A stretch of DNA of 64,000 nucleotides from Asparagopsis taxiformis (GCA_030407315.1 JALQPE010000598.1:124001-188000), one strand, 5' to 3'; positions 52,738-63,055 are shown, counted from the first letter of the stretch. Notes: a model not told the origin generated them from the letters alone. Program-made: numbers and translations.

Positions 52738-53877
52738 ATGACGACCCCAAACGACGTCTCAGGTTTTGATGGCGAGCTCTACACCCAGTACTATAATACG
52801 TTGGACTCCGCATTCATCGAGAGGTCCTATGCCGTTCAGCCGGAGGACTTTGTGGATGATTTGGACATTGGGGAAATATTCTCAACACATCTTGTTATGA
52901 ATCCTGTGGAAGTCAAGAAAGGCATAGCAGATGGAAAGGTGGATGCAAAACCTGAACAGGATGTCCTAGAGGGCAGAAAAACTGTCTCAAGAGAAGCTGT
53001 CCCCTTGGAGGAGAATCCCCGGTCTTCGCAAGAGCCTCCAGTGACTAAGGATGAAATAGACTGGGATATGATGGTGTCATGGGAGGAATATGAACCTGAA
53101 GCACCATCGCGAGATCCTGGGGAGTCTGTATTCGAACTTCCGTCAGAAGAGGACATATTGGCGATCGACATTGAAGATTTTCTCGCCAATCCACAGCCTT
53201 CTTGTCCTGTGCCAATCACTTCACCGACTTCAGCCAAGGACGTGTCTTCTAGGAAGCCCCCTCTCCCGAAACCAGTCAGTACACTCAGGAAGAAGACTGC
53301 CCATAATGCAGGGAAGAAGAATATTACCTCTGCAATATTTCCTCCTGAATATCCAGGCGATGGGAAGCTATGTGCTAGCAAGTCGGACCTGGGTATACCC
53401 GAGAGAGAGAATGCAGGACAGGTACAATTTTCATGTAATGAGCCGGGATGTGAAAAACGGTTCATGATGAAATCGAGCTTCATGCGGCATATTCAGTCTC
53501 ATCAAAAGAACGTTTTTCCGGCTACAGAACAAGAACAGGAAGTGAGGGTCCTGCCGGAAGACTGTAAGACGTCAGGTTCAGATGGAATAGAACTAAATGA
53601 TTTAATACTGAACACGAATGGATCCAATGGGGGTTCAATTCTAGGCGGTGAAAGTGGCTTGAATCAAGCCACGGAAAGAAAGAATCAAGCACGTGTGAAT
53701 CTATTTAATGCTCTTCAGGAATGGAGAGAAGCGGAAGCAAATGAACGGTGCATGAGGAACGACAAAGGCGCCCGGTTAGAAATAATTGATCATTTCCTAG
53801 AACCAGAGAATCAACAACAGGAAGTTAAAATCGAGGAGGACGATTTGTTTCAATTACTCAATGAAGGTAATGAATAA
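52738..53877 (+). CDS. Acidic protein with one C2H2 zinc finger (family Z, long form)
   Basis: This encodes 379 residues. The N-terminus carries DSAFIERSY..DDLDIGEIFSTHLV. An acidic block near 105-155 reads EIDWDMMVSWEEY..FELPSEEDILAIDIEDFL. A basic, Pro-containing linker follows. One C2H2 finger lies at ~230-252: C-x4-C-x12-H-x3-H in FSCNEPGCEKRFMM..FMRHIQSHQ. The tail is acidic. The acidic block looks like a transcriptional interaction domain and the finger suggests DNA or protein binding; both are inference. A shorter relative with the two N-terminal blocks but no finger lies at 60365. Confidence 0.75.
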   Translation: MTTPNDVSGFDGELYTQYYNTLDSAFIERSYAVQPEDFVDDLDIGEIFSTHLVMNPVEVKKGIADGKVDAKPEQDVLEGRKTVSREAVPLEENPRSSQEPPVTKDEIDWDMMVSWEEYEPEAPSRDPGESVFELPSEEDILAIDIEDFLANPQPSCPVPITSPTSAKDVSSRKPPLPKPVSTLRKKTAHNAGKKNITSAIFPPEYPGDGKLCASKSDLGIPERENAGQVQFSCNEPGCEKRFMMKSSFMRHIQSHQKNVFPATEQEQEVRVLPEDCKTSGSDGIELNDLILNTNGSNGGSILGGESGLNQATERKNQARVNLFNALQEWREAEANERCMRNDKGARLEIIDHFLEPENQQQEVKIEEDDLFQLLNEGNE

Positions 53878-55196
53878 TATTCGTTGACTGCAGATAGTAT
53901 CCACGTTTTGCAAGTAATTACCAAGGCGTAGATGATGATGATTCGTTATAGCTTTTGTACAATAAAAACAATAATGTAGAACGGAGAAATTAATGGCGAT
54001 GCACCTTGCAGTCTTGCCAGAATCTCCCAGAACTGATATTATTAGACCTTTCTCTCCATAGAAAAAGGAAAGAGAGCAAGTCTCAGAAGGCCCTCTGAGT
54101 ATTGGATTTGGTTGTCTATATCAAAGGGAAGTTCTCTATGTATATAACGAAAGTGCATATTATAAACCGAATGAGTTTCTGAGGAATTGCTTTAGGAGTC
54201 GAAAGGAACGAAAAAAACTATTTCTCATCTCTCGTTCGTCCTGTTGACGTAGCCAACACAGGTGGAAAATGATGATGCAATGAGGATAGCTGTTTCGGAG
54301 CTCTAGTACGAATATAACCGTTTTGAGGTTCATCTTTCAAGAAAGGGATCCGCGCCTTTTGATATTAAAACAGAAAGTTACTTTCACTGCTCGAAATTCT
54401 AGCTTTGTTTATCTTTTTATTCTATAGTCTACACCTAGGTTTAATTTTCAGATAGGTTAGGTGATGTCGTACCTTAACTGCTGTCTGAGGATATATGTGG
54501 ACTACATCTACGTTCCATGTTGATTTCTCTACCGATCCTACTTAAATCTGTGCTTGATTTAGCCATCGAAACATACAGCTACCTAGACTTTTAGGGTACC
54601 ATGTCGAAGAATATTAAGCTACTTCCACGAGATATCGAACATGCCAAAATTAAAATTTAGTATTGTTATGTTACAGTTTTGAAAGAGTTTCATCAGCGAA
54701 GTCTATGCCGTTTCAATACATGTTAGAGTCTAAAGAATGTTGTGCCTGCGCTGACACTAGAGTTGGCATGTCGCCTGGTTACATGGATGTCCCAACGGAG
54801 CGGAGCCGATGGACCAGGGAGGAGATGAGGGATAAGGATATCCCAAAAATACTGAAAGAAAAACATCACCGAAAACACAATCCATTTGTTGGAGTTCTCG
54901 CTTTGTACATCTTCTATCATTGGTTTACAACGTCTTTCATCTGTCAAAAAGACAAAGACGAAATATTTTAGAGCTATCTCAAATATCGTCAGTGTAGCAT
55001 CCTCCCCAAGAAGATTTCCATATATTCATAATTACAAGTGATGAGATGGACTCTTTCCGCTCCCGCCAGGGGACAGGAGAGCATTTGATAAATAAGAAAT
55101 AAGTTTATAGCACCAAAGCGGTCCGAATTACACCACTGGTAAAGTTCTTAACTACCGGGCACCAACTTTTGCAAAGCCTCAATGGGAAGAAAACAA
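53878..55196. other. 1.3-kb interval
   Basis: AT-rich sequence with no supportable full gene. It contains a histone H3 C-terminus-like peptide (54601-54660) and a small frame at 54705-54971, both listed separately or under findings. Confidence 0.4.
54705..54971 (+). CDS. Small basic ORF with C-terminal hydrophobic segment
   Basis: This frame of 88 residues from ATG 54705 reads MPFQYMLESKECCACAD.., a charged helix SRWTREEMRDKDIPKILKEK, a basic cluster KHHRKHNPF, then a hydrophobic stretch VGVLALYIFYHWF and a polar tail. The frame is open further left to an AG preceded by pyrimidines (TTATGTTACAG at 54676), so it may be a last exon. No family is recognised. It could be chance. Confidence 0.3.
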   Translation: MPFQYMLESKECCACADTRVGMSPGYMDVPTERSRWTREEMRDKDIPKILKEKHHRKHNPFVGVLALYIFYHWFTTSFICQKDKDEIF

Positions 55197-55619
55197 CTAA
55201 ACATTGTTTTGAAAGCGCCCATTCTCCCAGCCGTCAATCAGGTAGGCTATGCCTCGCAAGTTTCGCCCATCCTGTGGATCGAGAGAAACATTGACTGTTT
55301 CAAACTTCACAGAGTCTGACTCCTGAGGAGCTCGATCACCTGAAGCGGATTCCCTGGAACTTTCCTGCCTCAATTCTTCTCCAGAGAGCGCCTGTGTTGC
55401 AAGTAGGCCACGTCTCTTCCATGGAGGAGTCCCTTGTCCCTCTGGCAAAGTATTCGTCCTTGCCACTTCCACATGGACAGAGGACGGAATCCGGTGCTGG
55501 AAATTTTGCTCCGGGGTTTGCGAGTCAACAGGAGCGGATGTGCGTTCTCGGTTGATATTTTGACGCAGAATGACACGTCTGATGATCTTGCTGATCGTCT
55601 TGAAGAATTTTGAGATCAT
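55197..55619 (-). CDS. Small IDGWE-family protein A
   Basis: This 140-residue protein is of no family known to me. The N-terminus is a basic amphipathic/hydrophobic helix (MISKFFKTISKIIRRVILRQ), suited to membrane or organelle association. The middle is disordered and acidic. The last 20 residues, LRGIAYLIDGWENGRFQNN, are shared with the protein at 58902 (LRGVKNMIDGWEHGRFQN). The conserved tail in an otherwise diverged pair suggests a short functional motif. The ATG follows a strong TATA box by about 80 nt. Confidence 0.7.
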   Translation of the reverse strand: MISKFFKTISKIIRRVILRQNINRERTSAPVDSQTPEQNFQHRIPSSVHVEVARTNTLPEGQGTPPWKRRGLLATQALSGEELRQESSRESASGDRAPQESDSVKFETVNVSLDPQDGRNLRGIAYLIDGWENGRFQNNV

Positions 55620-55698
55620 TCTTGCTGGGTAGATGGTAGACGGCGATTCGAAGTGGAGTGATGTGGTGTAGAAAGTGATGGAGTACTCTGGTGGTGAG

Positions 55699-55706
55699 CT
55701 TTTATA
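55699..55706 (-). promoter_or_regulatory. TATA box of IDGWE-A gene
   Basis: A perfect TATAAAAG (minus-strand context CCCTATAAAAGCTC) lies 80-87 nt before the ATG at 55619. Confidence 0.72.
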
Positions 55707-56950
55707 GGGTTTTGGTAGAGTGGATAGATGTCACTTTGTCATGGTGTGAACTTCATCCGGGGAAAAATTTTTCTTGTTGATTCTGAGAAGAACAAATTAT
55801 TGTGAAGTAACTATGAGAAATGGAATCAGTGGAAGAGACACGAAAGAATTTCATACTTGCTAGTTTCCGAGGAAGGCTGTGTCTAATTATCTGGAACGCC
55901 AATGGGAGGAAAAATGGTGAGGCAGGTTTTGGCACAACCGGGGGAGACAAAGAAATCCTAGTGCCTTTCCAGGATGACAAGTGACAGTACTGACTCTGAT
56001 CGCTGCACCTTACATGAAGAAGCACCTTTTGTTGTATAAATCTTTGTATGCGATGGTATATGTCTGAAATATACCACGACTAATTTCATATATACCACAC
56101 CTTTTTTAAATTAAAATTTAGTTCGTTTTCCCCTTTTCTTTGGCCGTCTTCACCACCCGTTCACTCTCTGACTCGAAGCACTCGAAAATTTACTCTGAAC
56201 GGCCAAGCGGTCAGCTAATATTGTACGGCTTTAAAAACTGCTCATGAATAATTGTACCGTAGAGCATTTCCTCATGAGAAATCTAGTGGTCTACAGATAT
56301 TGGTCCAAAATTCTTGAACAAAACTTCATCCAATATGCCCATATTCCAACTCTACTATTCTCATCATAATTGGTACGCAGCTGCCCCGAAATGCTCTATC
56401 CGACTACATCCGAACGCCTATCGCCTTGAAATCAGAGATAATCTGTAGTGGATACCAACGGTAATCCTGTTTTGATCCAATTTATATTCCCTTGAAAGCA
56501 TACTTTTCTTCCTCACCTACTACTTTCAAACCCCTTCCATGTTCTACTCATACTCAGTATTAATGAAACACATCAAAACAAATTTTATTTTGAGTAGATA
56601 AATAACATCAAGACACGCTTCTACTTCACATTTTGACGTTCTTCAATCTCTTGCGTTCTTACTGTTTTTGAATCCGTCGAGTGAATGTTTCTATTTCTAA
56701 AATCTTAGGGTTCTCGCGGTATCGGTACTCTTTAGAGCCTTTTCTCCTTGAACGAAGGCTATTTTAAATTTCCCTTTACCTGGATTTTCACAGTCTATCT
56801 CCCTGCTGGAAGATGAAATCTATGCCTATGCCACAGAATTTGGAATCATTCTAGATCGAAGAATTGTGCTAGTGCTGCATGTAGATGAACATTAGTTATC
56901 GAAACTTTTTTGCAATAGAAGAACTCTCCATTTCTCTAACATAAATGATT

Positions 56951-57160
56951 TCAATAATAGTTGATATTTGTCAAAGCAGTAAAACCGTTACCCCACATAT
57001 CCGGCGTGACTGATGTGGTTACGAAATTAATCTGAAGACAGCCATACAATCGATAAAAGATAGGCACCGATAAAGTAGTTGTGAATGTTTCTGAGATAAT
57101 AATATGGATCACAGAATCGATTGGTAAAACATGCAATTGAATGGATACAAGAAAATCATG
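56951..57160 (-). pseudogene. Decayed coding fragment, PDMWxxGFTALT copy B
   Basis: The minus strand reads ..DSVIHIIISET.., 30 residues, then SVTPDMWGNGFTALT and a stop soon after. It aligns without gaps to the fragment at 32139-32430 (ETVFQIIVFST..EVSPDMWDRGFTALT). No start codon is present and the frame closes on both sides. Family unknown. Confidence 0.4.
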
Positions 57161-57648
57161 CTGGGCTAAGCATTAGTGCTATTTAGATTCTCTGCCGAGA
57201 ACAATGCAAACTGCTTCGGCCCGACATGATTCACGCAAAAATGCAAATTGTAATCTGCATTCTTCTTCCATTGCAACCATCATCACAGAATCAATACAAC
57301 CATAAGAAACCATCTCTCCCTTTCACTCAATGTATCCTCAAAGCTATTCGATCAATTTTTTTTCATCTTGGCATCGTTAATCTTTCTTTGCATTATTCCC
57401 ACAGATCCCATCTCGCTCAGCAGCAGTTCATTCCATATGTCGTTTTTCTCACTCCTCCATCTATGACACCAAATCTCAATTCTCAATCTATTCCACATCC
57501 ATACCCTATCTCTCGCCTCATATGGGGCATGTTGTATATTTAAATCACTCCCTGAGCGCAAAATCTTTGATCATGATCATCGTGCTTCGTCGAAACTTGT
57601 CCCTGACCCCTCTATCGTCTAAATTTACAACCTAGACGACTTTTCAAC

Positions 57649-57870
57649 ATGCTCTTCCAAGTACTACCTCATTCTGCCGGTACAAATGAATCCACCACAA
57701 TGTCGATCAATTCTCTCGAGCATCTTCGAGTTGTGGTTGTTGACCTTTGTTCCACAACATTCAAACATGCACGGAAACAGACATCGCAGATTGAAGTCTG
57801 CAATCAGCAGACTGTAAATTTTGGGCTTGTTTGGAGGAACGCGTTCATAACAAAGAACTATTTTTTCTGA
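57649..57870 (+). CDS. Small ORF, uncertain
   Basis: This 73-residue frame starts at an ATG about 110 nt after a TATATTTAAA word (57535). It reads MLFQVLPHSAGTNESTT.., LRVVVVDLCSTTFKHARKQ.. No motif or relative is visible. It is listed because its promoter spacing resembles that of the neighbouring small genes; it may be chance. Confidence 0.22.
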   Translation: MLFQVLPHSAGTNESTTMSINSLEHLRVVVVDLCSTTFKHARKQTSQIEVCNQQTVNFGLVWRNAFITKNYFF

Positions 57871-58813
57871 CCATGAACCAATTCACGTTATCTCTGTGAT
57901 ATTTTCCACCAACTCTTCTGCTTCTGAAGAGTTTGGAGTGGTTGGTAGTACTTCCTTCCCATCCGGAATCTTGTCTCATTGGATTGGTTCCAATGCAGGA
58001 GGGGAATGCTGCCCTGCAGTTTTGGAAGAAAGTTTCGAATACCACAAGATCGTAATTGGTTGAGAAAACGGGTTGAGGAGGGATTAGTTCTGAGGCTTCC
58101 CTTTAAATTGGAGACGAAACGCTGAAGATGAAAAAGTTGATTCAGATGTGAATCATGGCTAGAATAGGAACGCTGCCTTTTCGAGGCAGAATATATAGTG
58201 CATGAACTGAAGTTGAGAAGTATGAAGTACCATCTGAGAGACAGGCTGTTTCTTGGTATGGGGATGGGGGTGAATCGAGTTTTTTGGAATTAAGCGAAGG
58301 AGGGAGGTTGATGATGAGATTGGGAAACGTGATTGTTTGGTATAGAGGATACAATGGATGTGAACAGTGCTTAATGATCTGTAAAGGTGGGAGATGGTTT
58401 CGGGAGGAGATGTTGGCACTGCGATATTTGCTATCATGAGAGAAGAAAGGGGATTACAGTTTGCAATTGTGAGGCTGCCGTGAAATGATGTAATATACAG
58501 AAGGTACAACCATGGGTAACTTTGCAGAAGGCCGGCTATCCATCAAGTTGTCGATCAACGTTTTCAAAAGATTTATCCGAGAAACCATTGGACCTGCCAG
58601 AGAAAAACAGCCTGTATGAGTTTCACTGCCTCTGTAAATGTATTCCAAAATGATTAGTGCTCTAGGTCTAGACTTGCAGACTTTTAATTTCACATGGCTA
58701 TTTCATGACTCAGCGGATTCGTCCCCAGATGTGTAAAATTTTTCCACACTCTAGAATCACTTCCCCACTGTTTGCGACTCTCGGCATTCCAAGGGAAAAA
58801 AGCCCAGCTATGC

Positions 58814-58820
58814 TATAAAA
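58814..58820 (+). promoter_or_regulatory. TATA box of IDGWE-B gene
   Basis: TATAAAA (context GCTATAAAAACG) lies 82-88 nt before the ATG at 58902, nearly the same spacing as at IDGWE-A. Confidence 0.72.
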
Positions 58821-58901
58821 ACGACCTCGCAAGTGCTCCTATTTCACAAAAATGAATGCAAATCTCCAGCACTTAAAACTTGCTCTCTTCTCCAGTCCAG
58901 A

Positions 58902-59276
58902 ATGATTTCTTTTCTACTTGTAGCAATTGGCCAAATCTTCCGCAGTATGGTTCTCCACCAAGAGAAACTCACAGGTTCTGCACCTACACGAGTTCATCTT
59001 GAAACAGCAGAATCAATACAGATTATGAACTGTTTTCCATCTCCACTTCTCCAACAGGAACCAGAGAAGACTGTGTTTCAAGACGGGCCTGAAAACGGCC
59101 AGGAAAATACTCACAAATTGGGAGTGAAAGAAGCCGATTTTCTCGAATCTGAACATGAAGAAAAGTCGTCTATAGCTGCAGATGAGCGACATGAGAGCTC
59201 AGAGAAATTGAGAGGTGTGAAGAACATGATTGACGGGTGGGAGCACGGGCGATTCCAAAACGGCGCTTGGAGGTAG
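58902..59276 (+). CDS. Small IDGWE-family protein B
   Basis: This 124-residue protein is a relative of the one at 55197. It starts MISFLLVAIGQIFRSMVLHQ (family A: MISKFFKTISKIIRRVILRQ), has an acidic disordered middle (EHEEKSSIAADERHESSEK) and ends LRGVKNMIDGWEHGRFQN plus GAWR. Only the two ends are conserved. Two out-of-frame ATGs precede it. The first opens an 18-codon upstream ORF (58852-58905) whose TGA overlaps this ATG as ATGA, so translation may depend on reinitiation. Confidence 0.7.
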   Translation: MISFLLVAIGQIFRSMVLHQEKLTGSAPTRVHLETAESIQIMNCFPSPLLQQEPEKTVFQDGPENGQENTHKLGVKEADFLESEHEEKSSIAADERHESSEKLRGVKNMIDGWEHGRFQNGAWR

Positions 59277-60364
59277 AGTTTGTCATTGCTGAATTTTATG
59301 AGTGGAAAATTTGGTGAAGGTATCTACTTATGTTCTCTCATTCGATGACTCTGAGATTTGGGAATGCGATAATTTTTCTCGTAATGGAGAGCATCTTTAA
59401 ACTGAAATTGCGTATGGTACTTGTGCAAATAGAAGAAATGCTTCCGCGAAAGTGTGACTAAAATTAACGTGTAAGCGGCATTGCGCCTCCATCTTAAGCG
59501 GAACATGCTTATGAAGTAATGCAATGTGGAAGTATAAAGCATTGGAAGCTCATAGGTCGTACATGTTCATCAGTTGTATGCTGTATTCATTGGATAAGAT
59601 CTGGCTTGTTGACATTACGTTGTCTTAGAGATATATTCTCGAACCACTTGTTAGAAAGGACCATTGCTTCCGTTCAGATGAGAAGTACTAGTTGGTAGGT
59701 GAAGGATAACTTTCCCGTGACACGAACTGTGGTCGCGACGGTGTTCACAGTGATCATGTCAATGATCACGGGCGGAAGTGGGTAGATCATGATTGACATT
59801 TTATCGATGAACAGGTCAGAAAATAAGTCCAGTAATTGAAACAATTTTCCCTTTTTCGTCATCAGAGTATTTTGATGTTGATGGACATGATCGAATTGGG
59901 ACGATATAATGTGTGAAATTTTTGACGGCCGAGGGAGACTTCAATAATCTATTCTCGCATCTCAGATTAACTGCAAGACACGACATACGACGAGAATTGC
60001 GTTTACCAGCGAAGAATTTGTTTTGCATTGAACAACAGAGTGACAGATAGACTAGTGGAAATTGACAATACTCAATATACAAAGTTGAAGCTATGAACAG
60101 CGATACATCTGCCGACGGAAAGCAATGATACTATCTCCTAATCTATCTCTCCATCTAAACGGTTCCCTCCAACAAAGCCGGTGATCCTCTCCGCAAGAAC
60201 AATATCTTTATCATTTCATCCATCGGCACCCCTGTCAAATCATATCATCTTCGCAATAACCCAAACTACAATACATAAAGCGTCGCAAAAGCTCTTGTTT
60301 CATCATGAAATCAGCTATCGCCCGAACGGAATAGCCGAGCGACTGCATCAGCCCGGCTGAAAAA
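59277..60364. other. 1.1-kb interval
   Basis: AT-rich, between two plus-strand genes. No gene is visible. A weak TATA-like word (ATACATAAAG) lies near 60271-60280, about 85-95 nt before the next ATG. Confidence 0.4.
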
Positions 60365-60934
60365 ATGCCGACTCAATTTCAAAATGCGGAATCGGTTGAA
60401 CAGTCGATCAGAGCCTATCACAAATTCATCGACAGTGTATTCGCGGAGAAAGACTGTCCAGTTCTACTAGAAGTCTATGCAGATGACATTGATATCAACG
60501 AAGTATTCACAACTTATCTAGTACGTGTCAGTTGTGAGAAAGAAAAAGTGGCCAGCAAAGAAGCACTATTTACACTGCCCAGCGCATATGCCAATCGTGG
60601 AGTTGGTAGTTCAATCAGCATAGCGCTTGCGCCACCCACCCCTTACGAGGCTCCCGTCGCAGGTTCAGAAAGCCCCATGAATATAAATTGGGATTTAGTT
60701 TTGGAATGGGAGGAGGTTCCACAACCAGCCTCTGTCAGCGAAGCGTTCCAACTGCCGTCTGAGGAAGAGGTGCGGGGAATTGATATTGATGACTTCCTTG
60801 AGAGTTTGCGCGATTCAACAAACGAGCCACGTGCTGCTGTCGTGCTGGACCCGGAAAGGAAGGGTGTAAGGATTGGCGGACATGATACTGATCCCGATTC
60901 TGCTTGTTTGGACCAAGAACATGAAGATCAGTGA
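60365..60934 (+). CDS. Acidic family Z protein without zinc finger (short form)
   Basis: This 189-residue relative of the zinc-finger protein at 52738 has the N-terminal block IDSVFAEKD..DDIDINEVFTTYLV aligned with DSAFIERSY..DDLDIGEIFSTHLV. The acidic block INWDLVLEWEEV..FQLPSEEEVRGIDIDDFLE aligns with IDWDMMVSWEEY..FELPSEEDILAIDIEDFL. It then ends in a short charged tail; the linker, finger and C-terminal part of the long form are missing. It could compete with the long form for a shared partner; that is inference. Confidence 0.72.
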   Translation: MPTQFQNAESVEQSIRAYHKFIDSVFAEKDCPVLLEVYADDIDINEVFTTYLVRVSCEKEKVASKEALFTLPSAYANRGVGSSISIALAPPTPYEAPVAGSESPMNINWDLVLEWEEVPQPASVSEAFQLPSEEEVRGIDIDDFLESLRDSTNEPRAAVVLDPERKGVRIGGHDTDPDSACLDQEHEDQ

Positions 60935-61856
60935 AGGAGATGGTTGCAGGTGTACATAGGGCAAGAATCTAAAATTGGATCAGATTAGAATATTAGGGCT
61001 TATTGGATTGCCTTTTGTGGTGTGTAAGGCGGACAGTTGGATGGATTCAAGGCGAATTGCGACTCGATGAGCAATTTGTATTGGTTACAAACTACACTTG
61101 GAATTGCGCGGGACTTTATCTGGAAGCTCGCGCACATTCTCATATTGCAGTGTGGGAAGAAGGCTGATGTTATGAAAGCATTGAGATATGTTCATGTGAC
61201 CTGGCCAAACAGCGACGACCCAATCCAGTGCATACTGGAACAAATCGCTGACCAAGTCAGAATTGTCACAATACATGGTAGAAGAAAATAAAGTCCATCA
61301 GCTAACGATGGATTGTGGAAAGTCTTTCCGCAGCCGATTGTGCATGCAGTTGCAGGTTTCATCTTGAGCAAGTATGCAAATCTGGTTTACCCACACGGTT
61401 GACGAGATGTAGAAGATTCGATATCAGTGCAACAAGTAGCGACGAGGTCGATGAGTGGAAGGAGATTTGCAATCATTTAGAGACATATTGCAATGCAAAC
61501 GTATTGCAACAGCAACGGACATTGGTTGGTTGTTGGTGAGATTGTAGGTGTTGCGTTGCGTGCGGAGAAGATACGCCAGTTATCTTCCACGGTGGGTGAA
61601 CCTAACCTTTCCAACAGCGTCAGATCTATGCAAGATTTGTAATGCATGTAGCCAATGATCGCTCGTGAAGTGGCAACAAGTTGTACGTGTACACGTGCGC
61701 CGATCACATATTGTTGACGCGAATTGCGAGACGCAAAGATGGCAGACGATAGCGGAGCGTCAACAGGAAGGAGACGAAGCAAGAATACAAGCTGAGCTGA
61801 GCTCGGCAACCGTTTACAGTTAAATTAAGTCCCAAAAAACAAATACACAACAGCGA
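60935..61856. other. 0.9-kb convergent interval with weak ORFs
   Basis: Between the short family Z gene and the DnaJ-type gene. Two coding-like plus-strand stretches occur: 61070-61291 (SNLYWLQTTLGIARDF.., ..LRYVHVTWPNSDDPIQ) and about 61320-61539 (..SSDEVDEWKEICNHLETY). They are in different frames and have no recognised family. An intron-split small gene is possible but not supported. Confidence 0.3.
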
Positions 61857-62315
61857 TCACAAGCCAGTAGCCATTCGACTAACAACGAAATCATCCTCCT
61901 CCTGCGCATCCTTTTTCTGATTTCTCACCTGTTCATTCGTCAGATTGTCCTCCCATTCCATCAGAAGCACGTCGAAACTGTCATCCGGTCTAATACCAGT
62001 GCCCTCACAACGGACGCATTCCTCACGTCCGGTGCCGTTACAATGCGGGCACGTAATCGTATCGCGCGCCGCTTCAGGACCAATTGTGACTGTACCCTCG
62101 CCAAAGCAGTAGAGACATTTAGTCGTGCCAGCCCCCTGACATAGCACGCATTTATTGCCGGGCATCTCGTAGATTTTCCACGATTCATGCAGCTCTGCAC
62201 ACATCAAGGGTCGACGCGAACTGCGCCACGGCCGTTGCAATGCGCGTCTGGGCAATGGCGCCGTGGCGCGAAATGGCAGCGACGCTAGCGCGGGAACAAA
62301 GGCGGTCGCGGACAT
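61857..62315 (-). CDS. Plastid DnaJ-type zinc-finger protein (BSD2-like)
   Basis: This 152-residue protein carries four CxxCxGxG repeats (CVLCQGAG, CLYCFGEG, CPHCNGTG, CVRCEGTG) at ~70-120, the zinc-ribbon of DnaJ without a J domain. Plastid proteins of this kind include BSD2 (Rubisco folding) and LQY1 (photosystem II repair). The leader MSATAFVPALASLPFRATAP is rich in Ala/Arg with FVP near the start, as in red-algal plastid transit peptides. The tail is acidic (EEDDFVVSRMATG). Which plastid role it serves cannot be told. The start is the first in-frame ATG. Confidence 0.85.
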   Translation of the reverse strand: MSATAFVPALASLPFRATAPLPRRALQRPWRSSRRPLMCAELHESWKIYEMPGNKCVLCQGAGTTKCLYCFGEGTVTIGPEAARDTITCPHCNGTGREECVRCEGTGIRPDDSFDVLLMEWEDNLTNEQVRNQKKDAQEEDDFVVSRMATGL

Positions 62316-63055
62316 GACGGATATGAATTGTGACGCGTAATGCCGGCAAGTTGGTGAGGAGCGCGAGCAAATAGATAAGCGCGCTGTAGTTTCGAAGTGG
62401 AGCGTGTTGAATGGTCGTAATTGATGCGCACATTTGTACCACAAGCCACGGCGTCATTGGCGCCGTGAGAGTTGTGTGATGCACAGCGGACCACAAATGC
62501 TTACACAACGACTTGCATTGCTGGATGATACAAGTGGCCAGCGCTGACACGTGCGCTGTGCGTTGCCTCCAGTCAGTCGGCGCGCCGCTCATGTCAGAGC
62601 TGCGCTCGGCGCGCACGCGTTGGCAAGGATGACAGTCGCCGGCGACCGTCTGCCCAACGATGCAGTGCAGTGCGGGACCGTTGTTTCAAACCAGCCATTC
62701 AAATAGACATGCACTTGTCTTTGAACCGAAATTTTCAAATATTCTTCAATCAGACCAAACGGTCCTCGACACTGACACCTGTCCTCCAGCGCACCCAAAC
62801 ATCCGTCAACTTACAGAAATATCGTCGCGGACCAACCTCCAGAGCTCCAGTCGGACCCTCCTTGTGCACAATTTCGCTTCCGCCGCGCGTCGCCGCGGAC
62901 CGCCCCGCTCTCGGACCGGTGGAATGGGGCTTATGTAATGCCTCTCTATACCTTCAGCAACTGCCCTCACCCCGACCCCGCCACTCCAGCCAAACCCGCC
63001 TCGCAAGTTAGTTCCTGCCTGCTTTTGCTCATCTTCACGACCGACCCCAATCATC
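62316..63055. promoter_or_regulatory. Divergent promoter region DnaJ-type / importin alpha
   Basis: This 740-bp GC-rich interval separates two genes read outward. No TATA box is obvious. A CA/CT-rich leader (GACCGACCCCAATCATC) precedes the importin ATG. Confidence 0.45.

Larger units (their letters stand above)
55620..58901. other. 3.3-kb divergent AT-rich interval
   Basis: This lies between the two IDGWE genes, which point away from each other. It contains the decayed PDMW..GFTALT copy B (56951-57160), a small frame at 57649-57870 and the two TATA boxes at its ends. No other gene can be supported. Confidence 0.4.

Noticed and set aside
55120..55170. GGTAAAGTTCTTAACTACCGGGC resembling a tRNA anticodon region
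   Set aside because: No T arm or acceptor stem could be paired around it.
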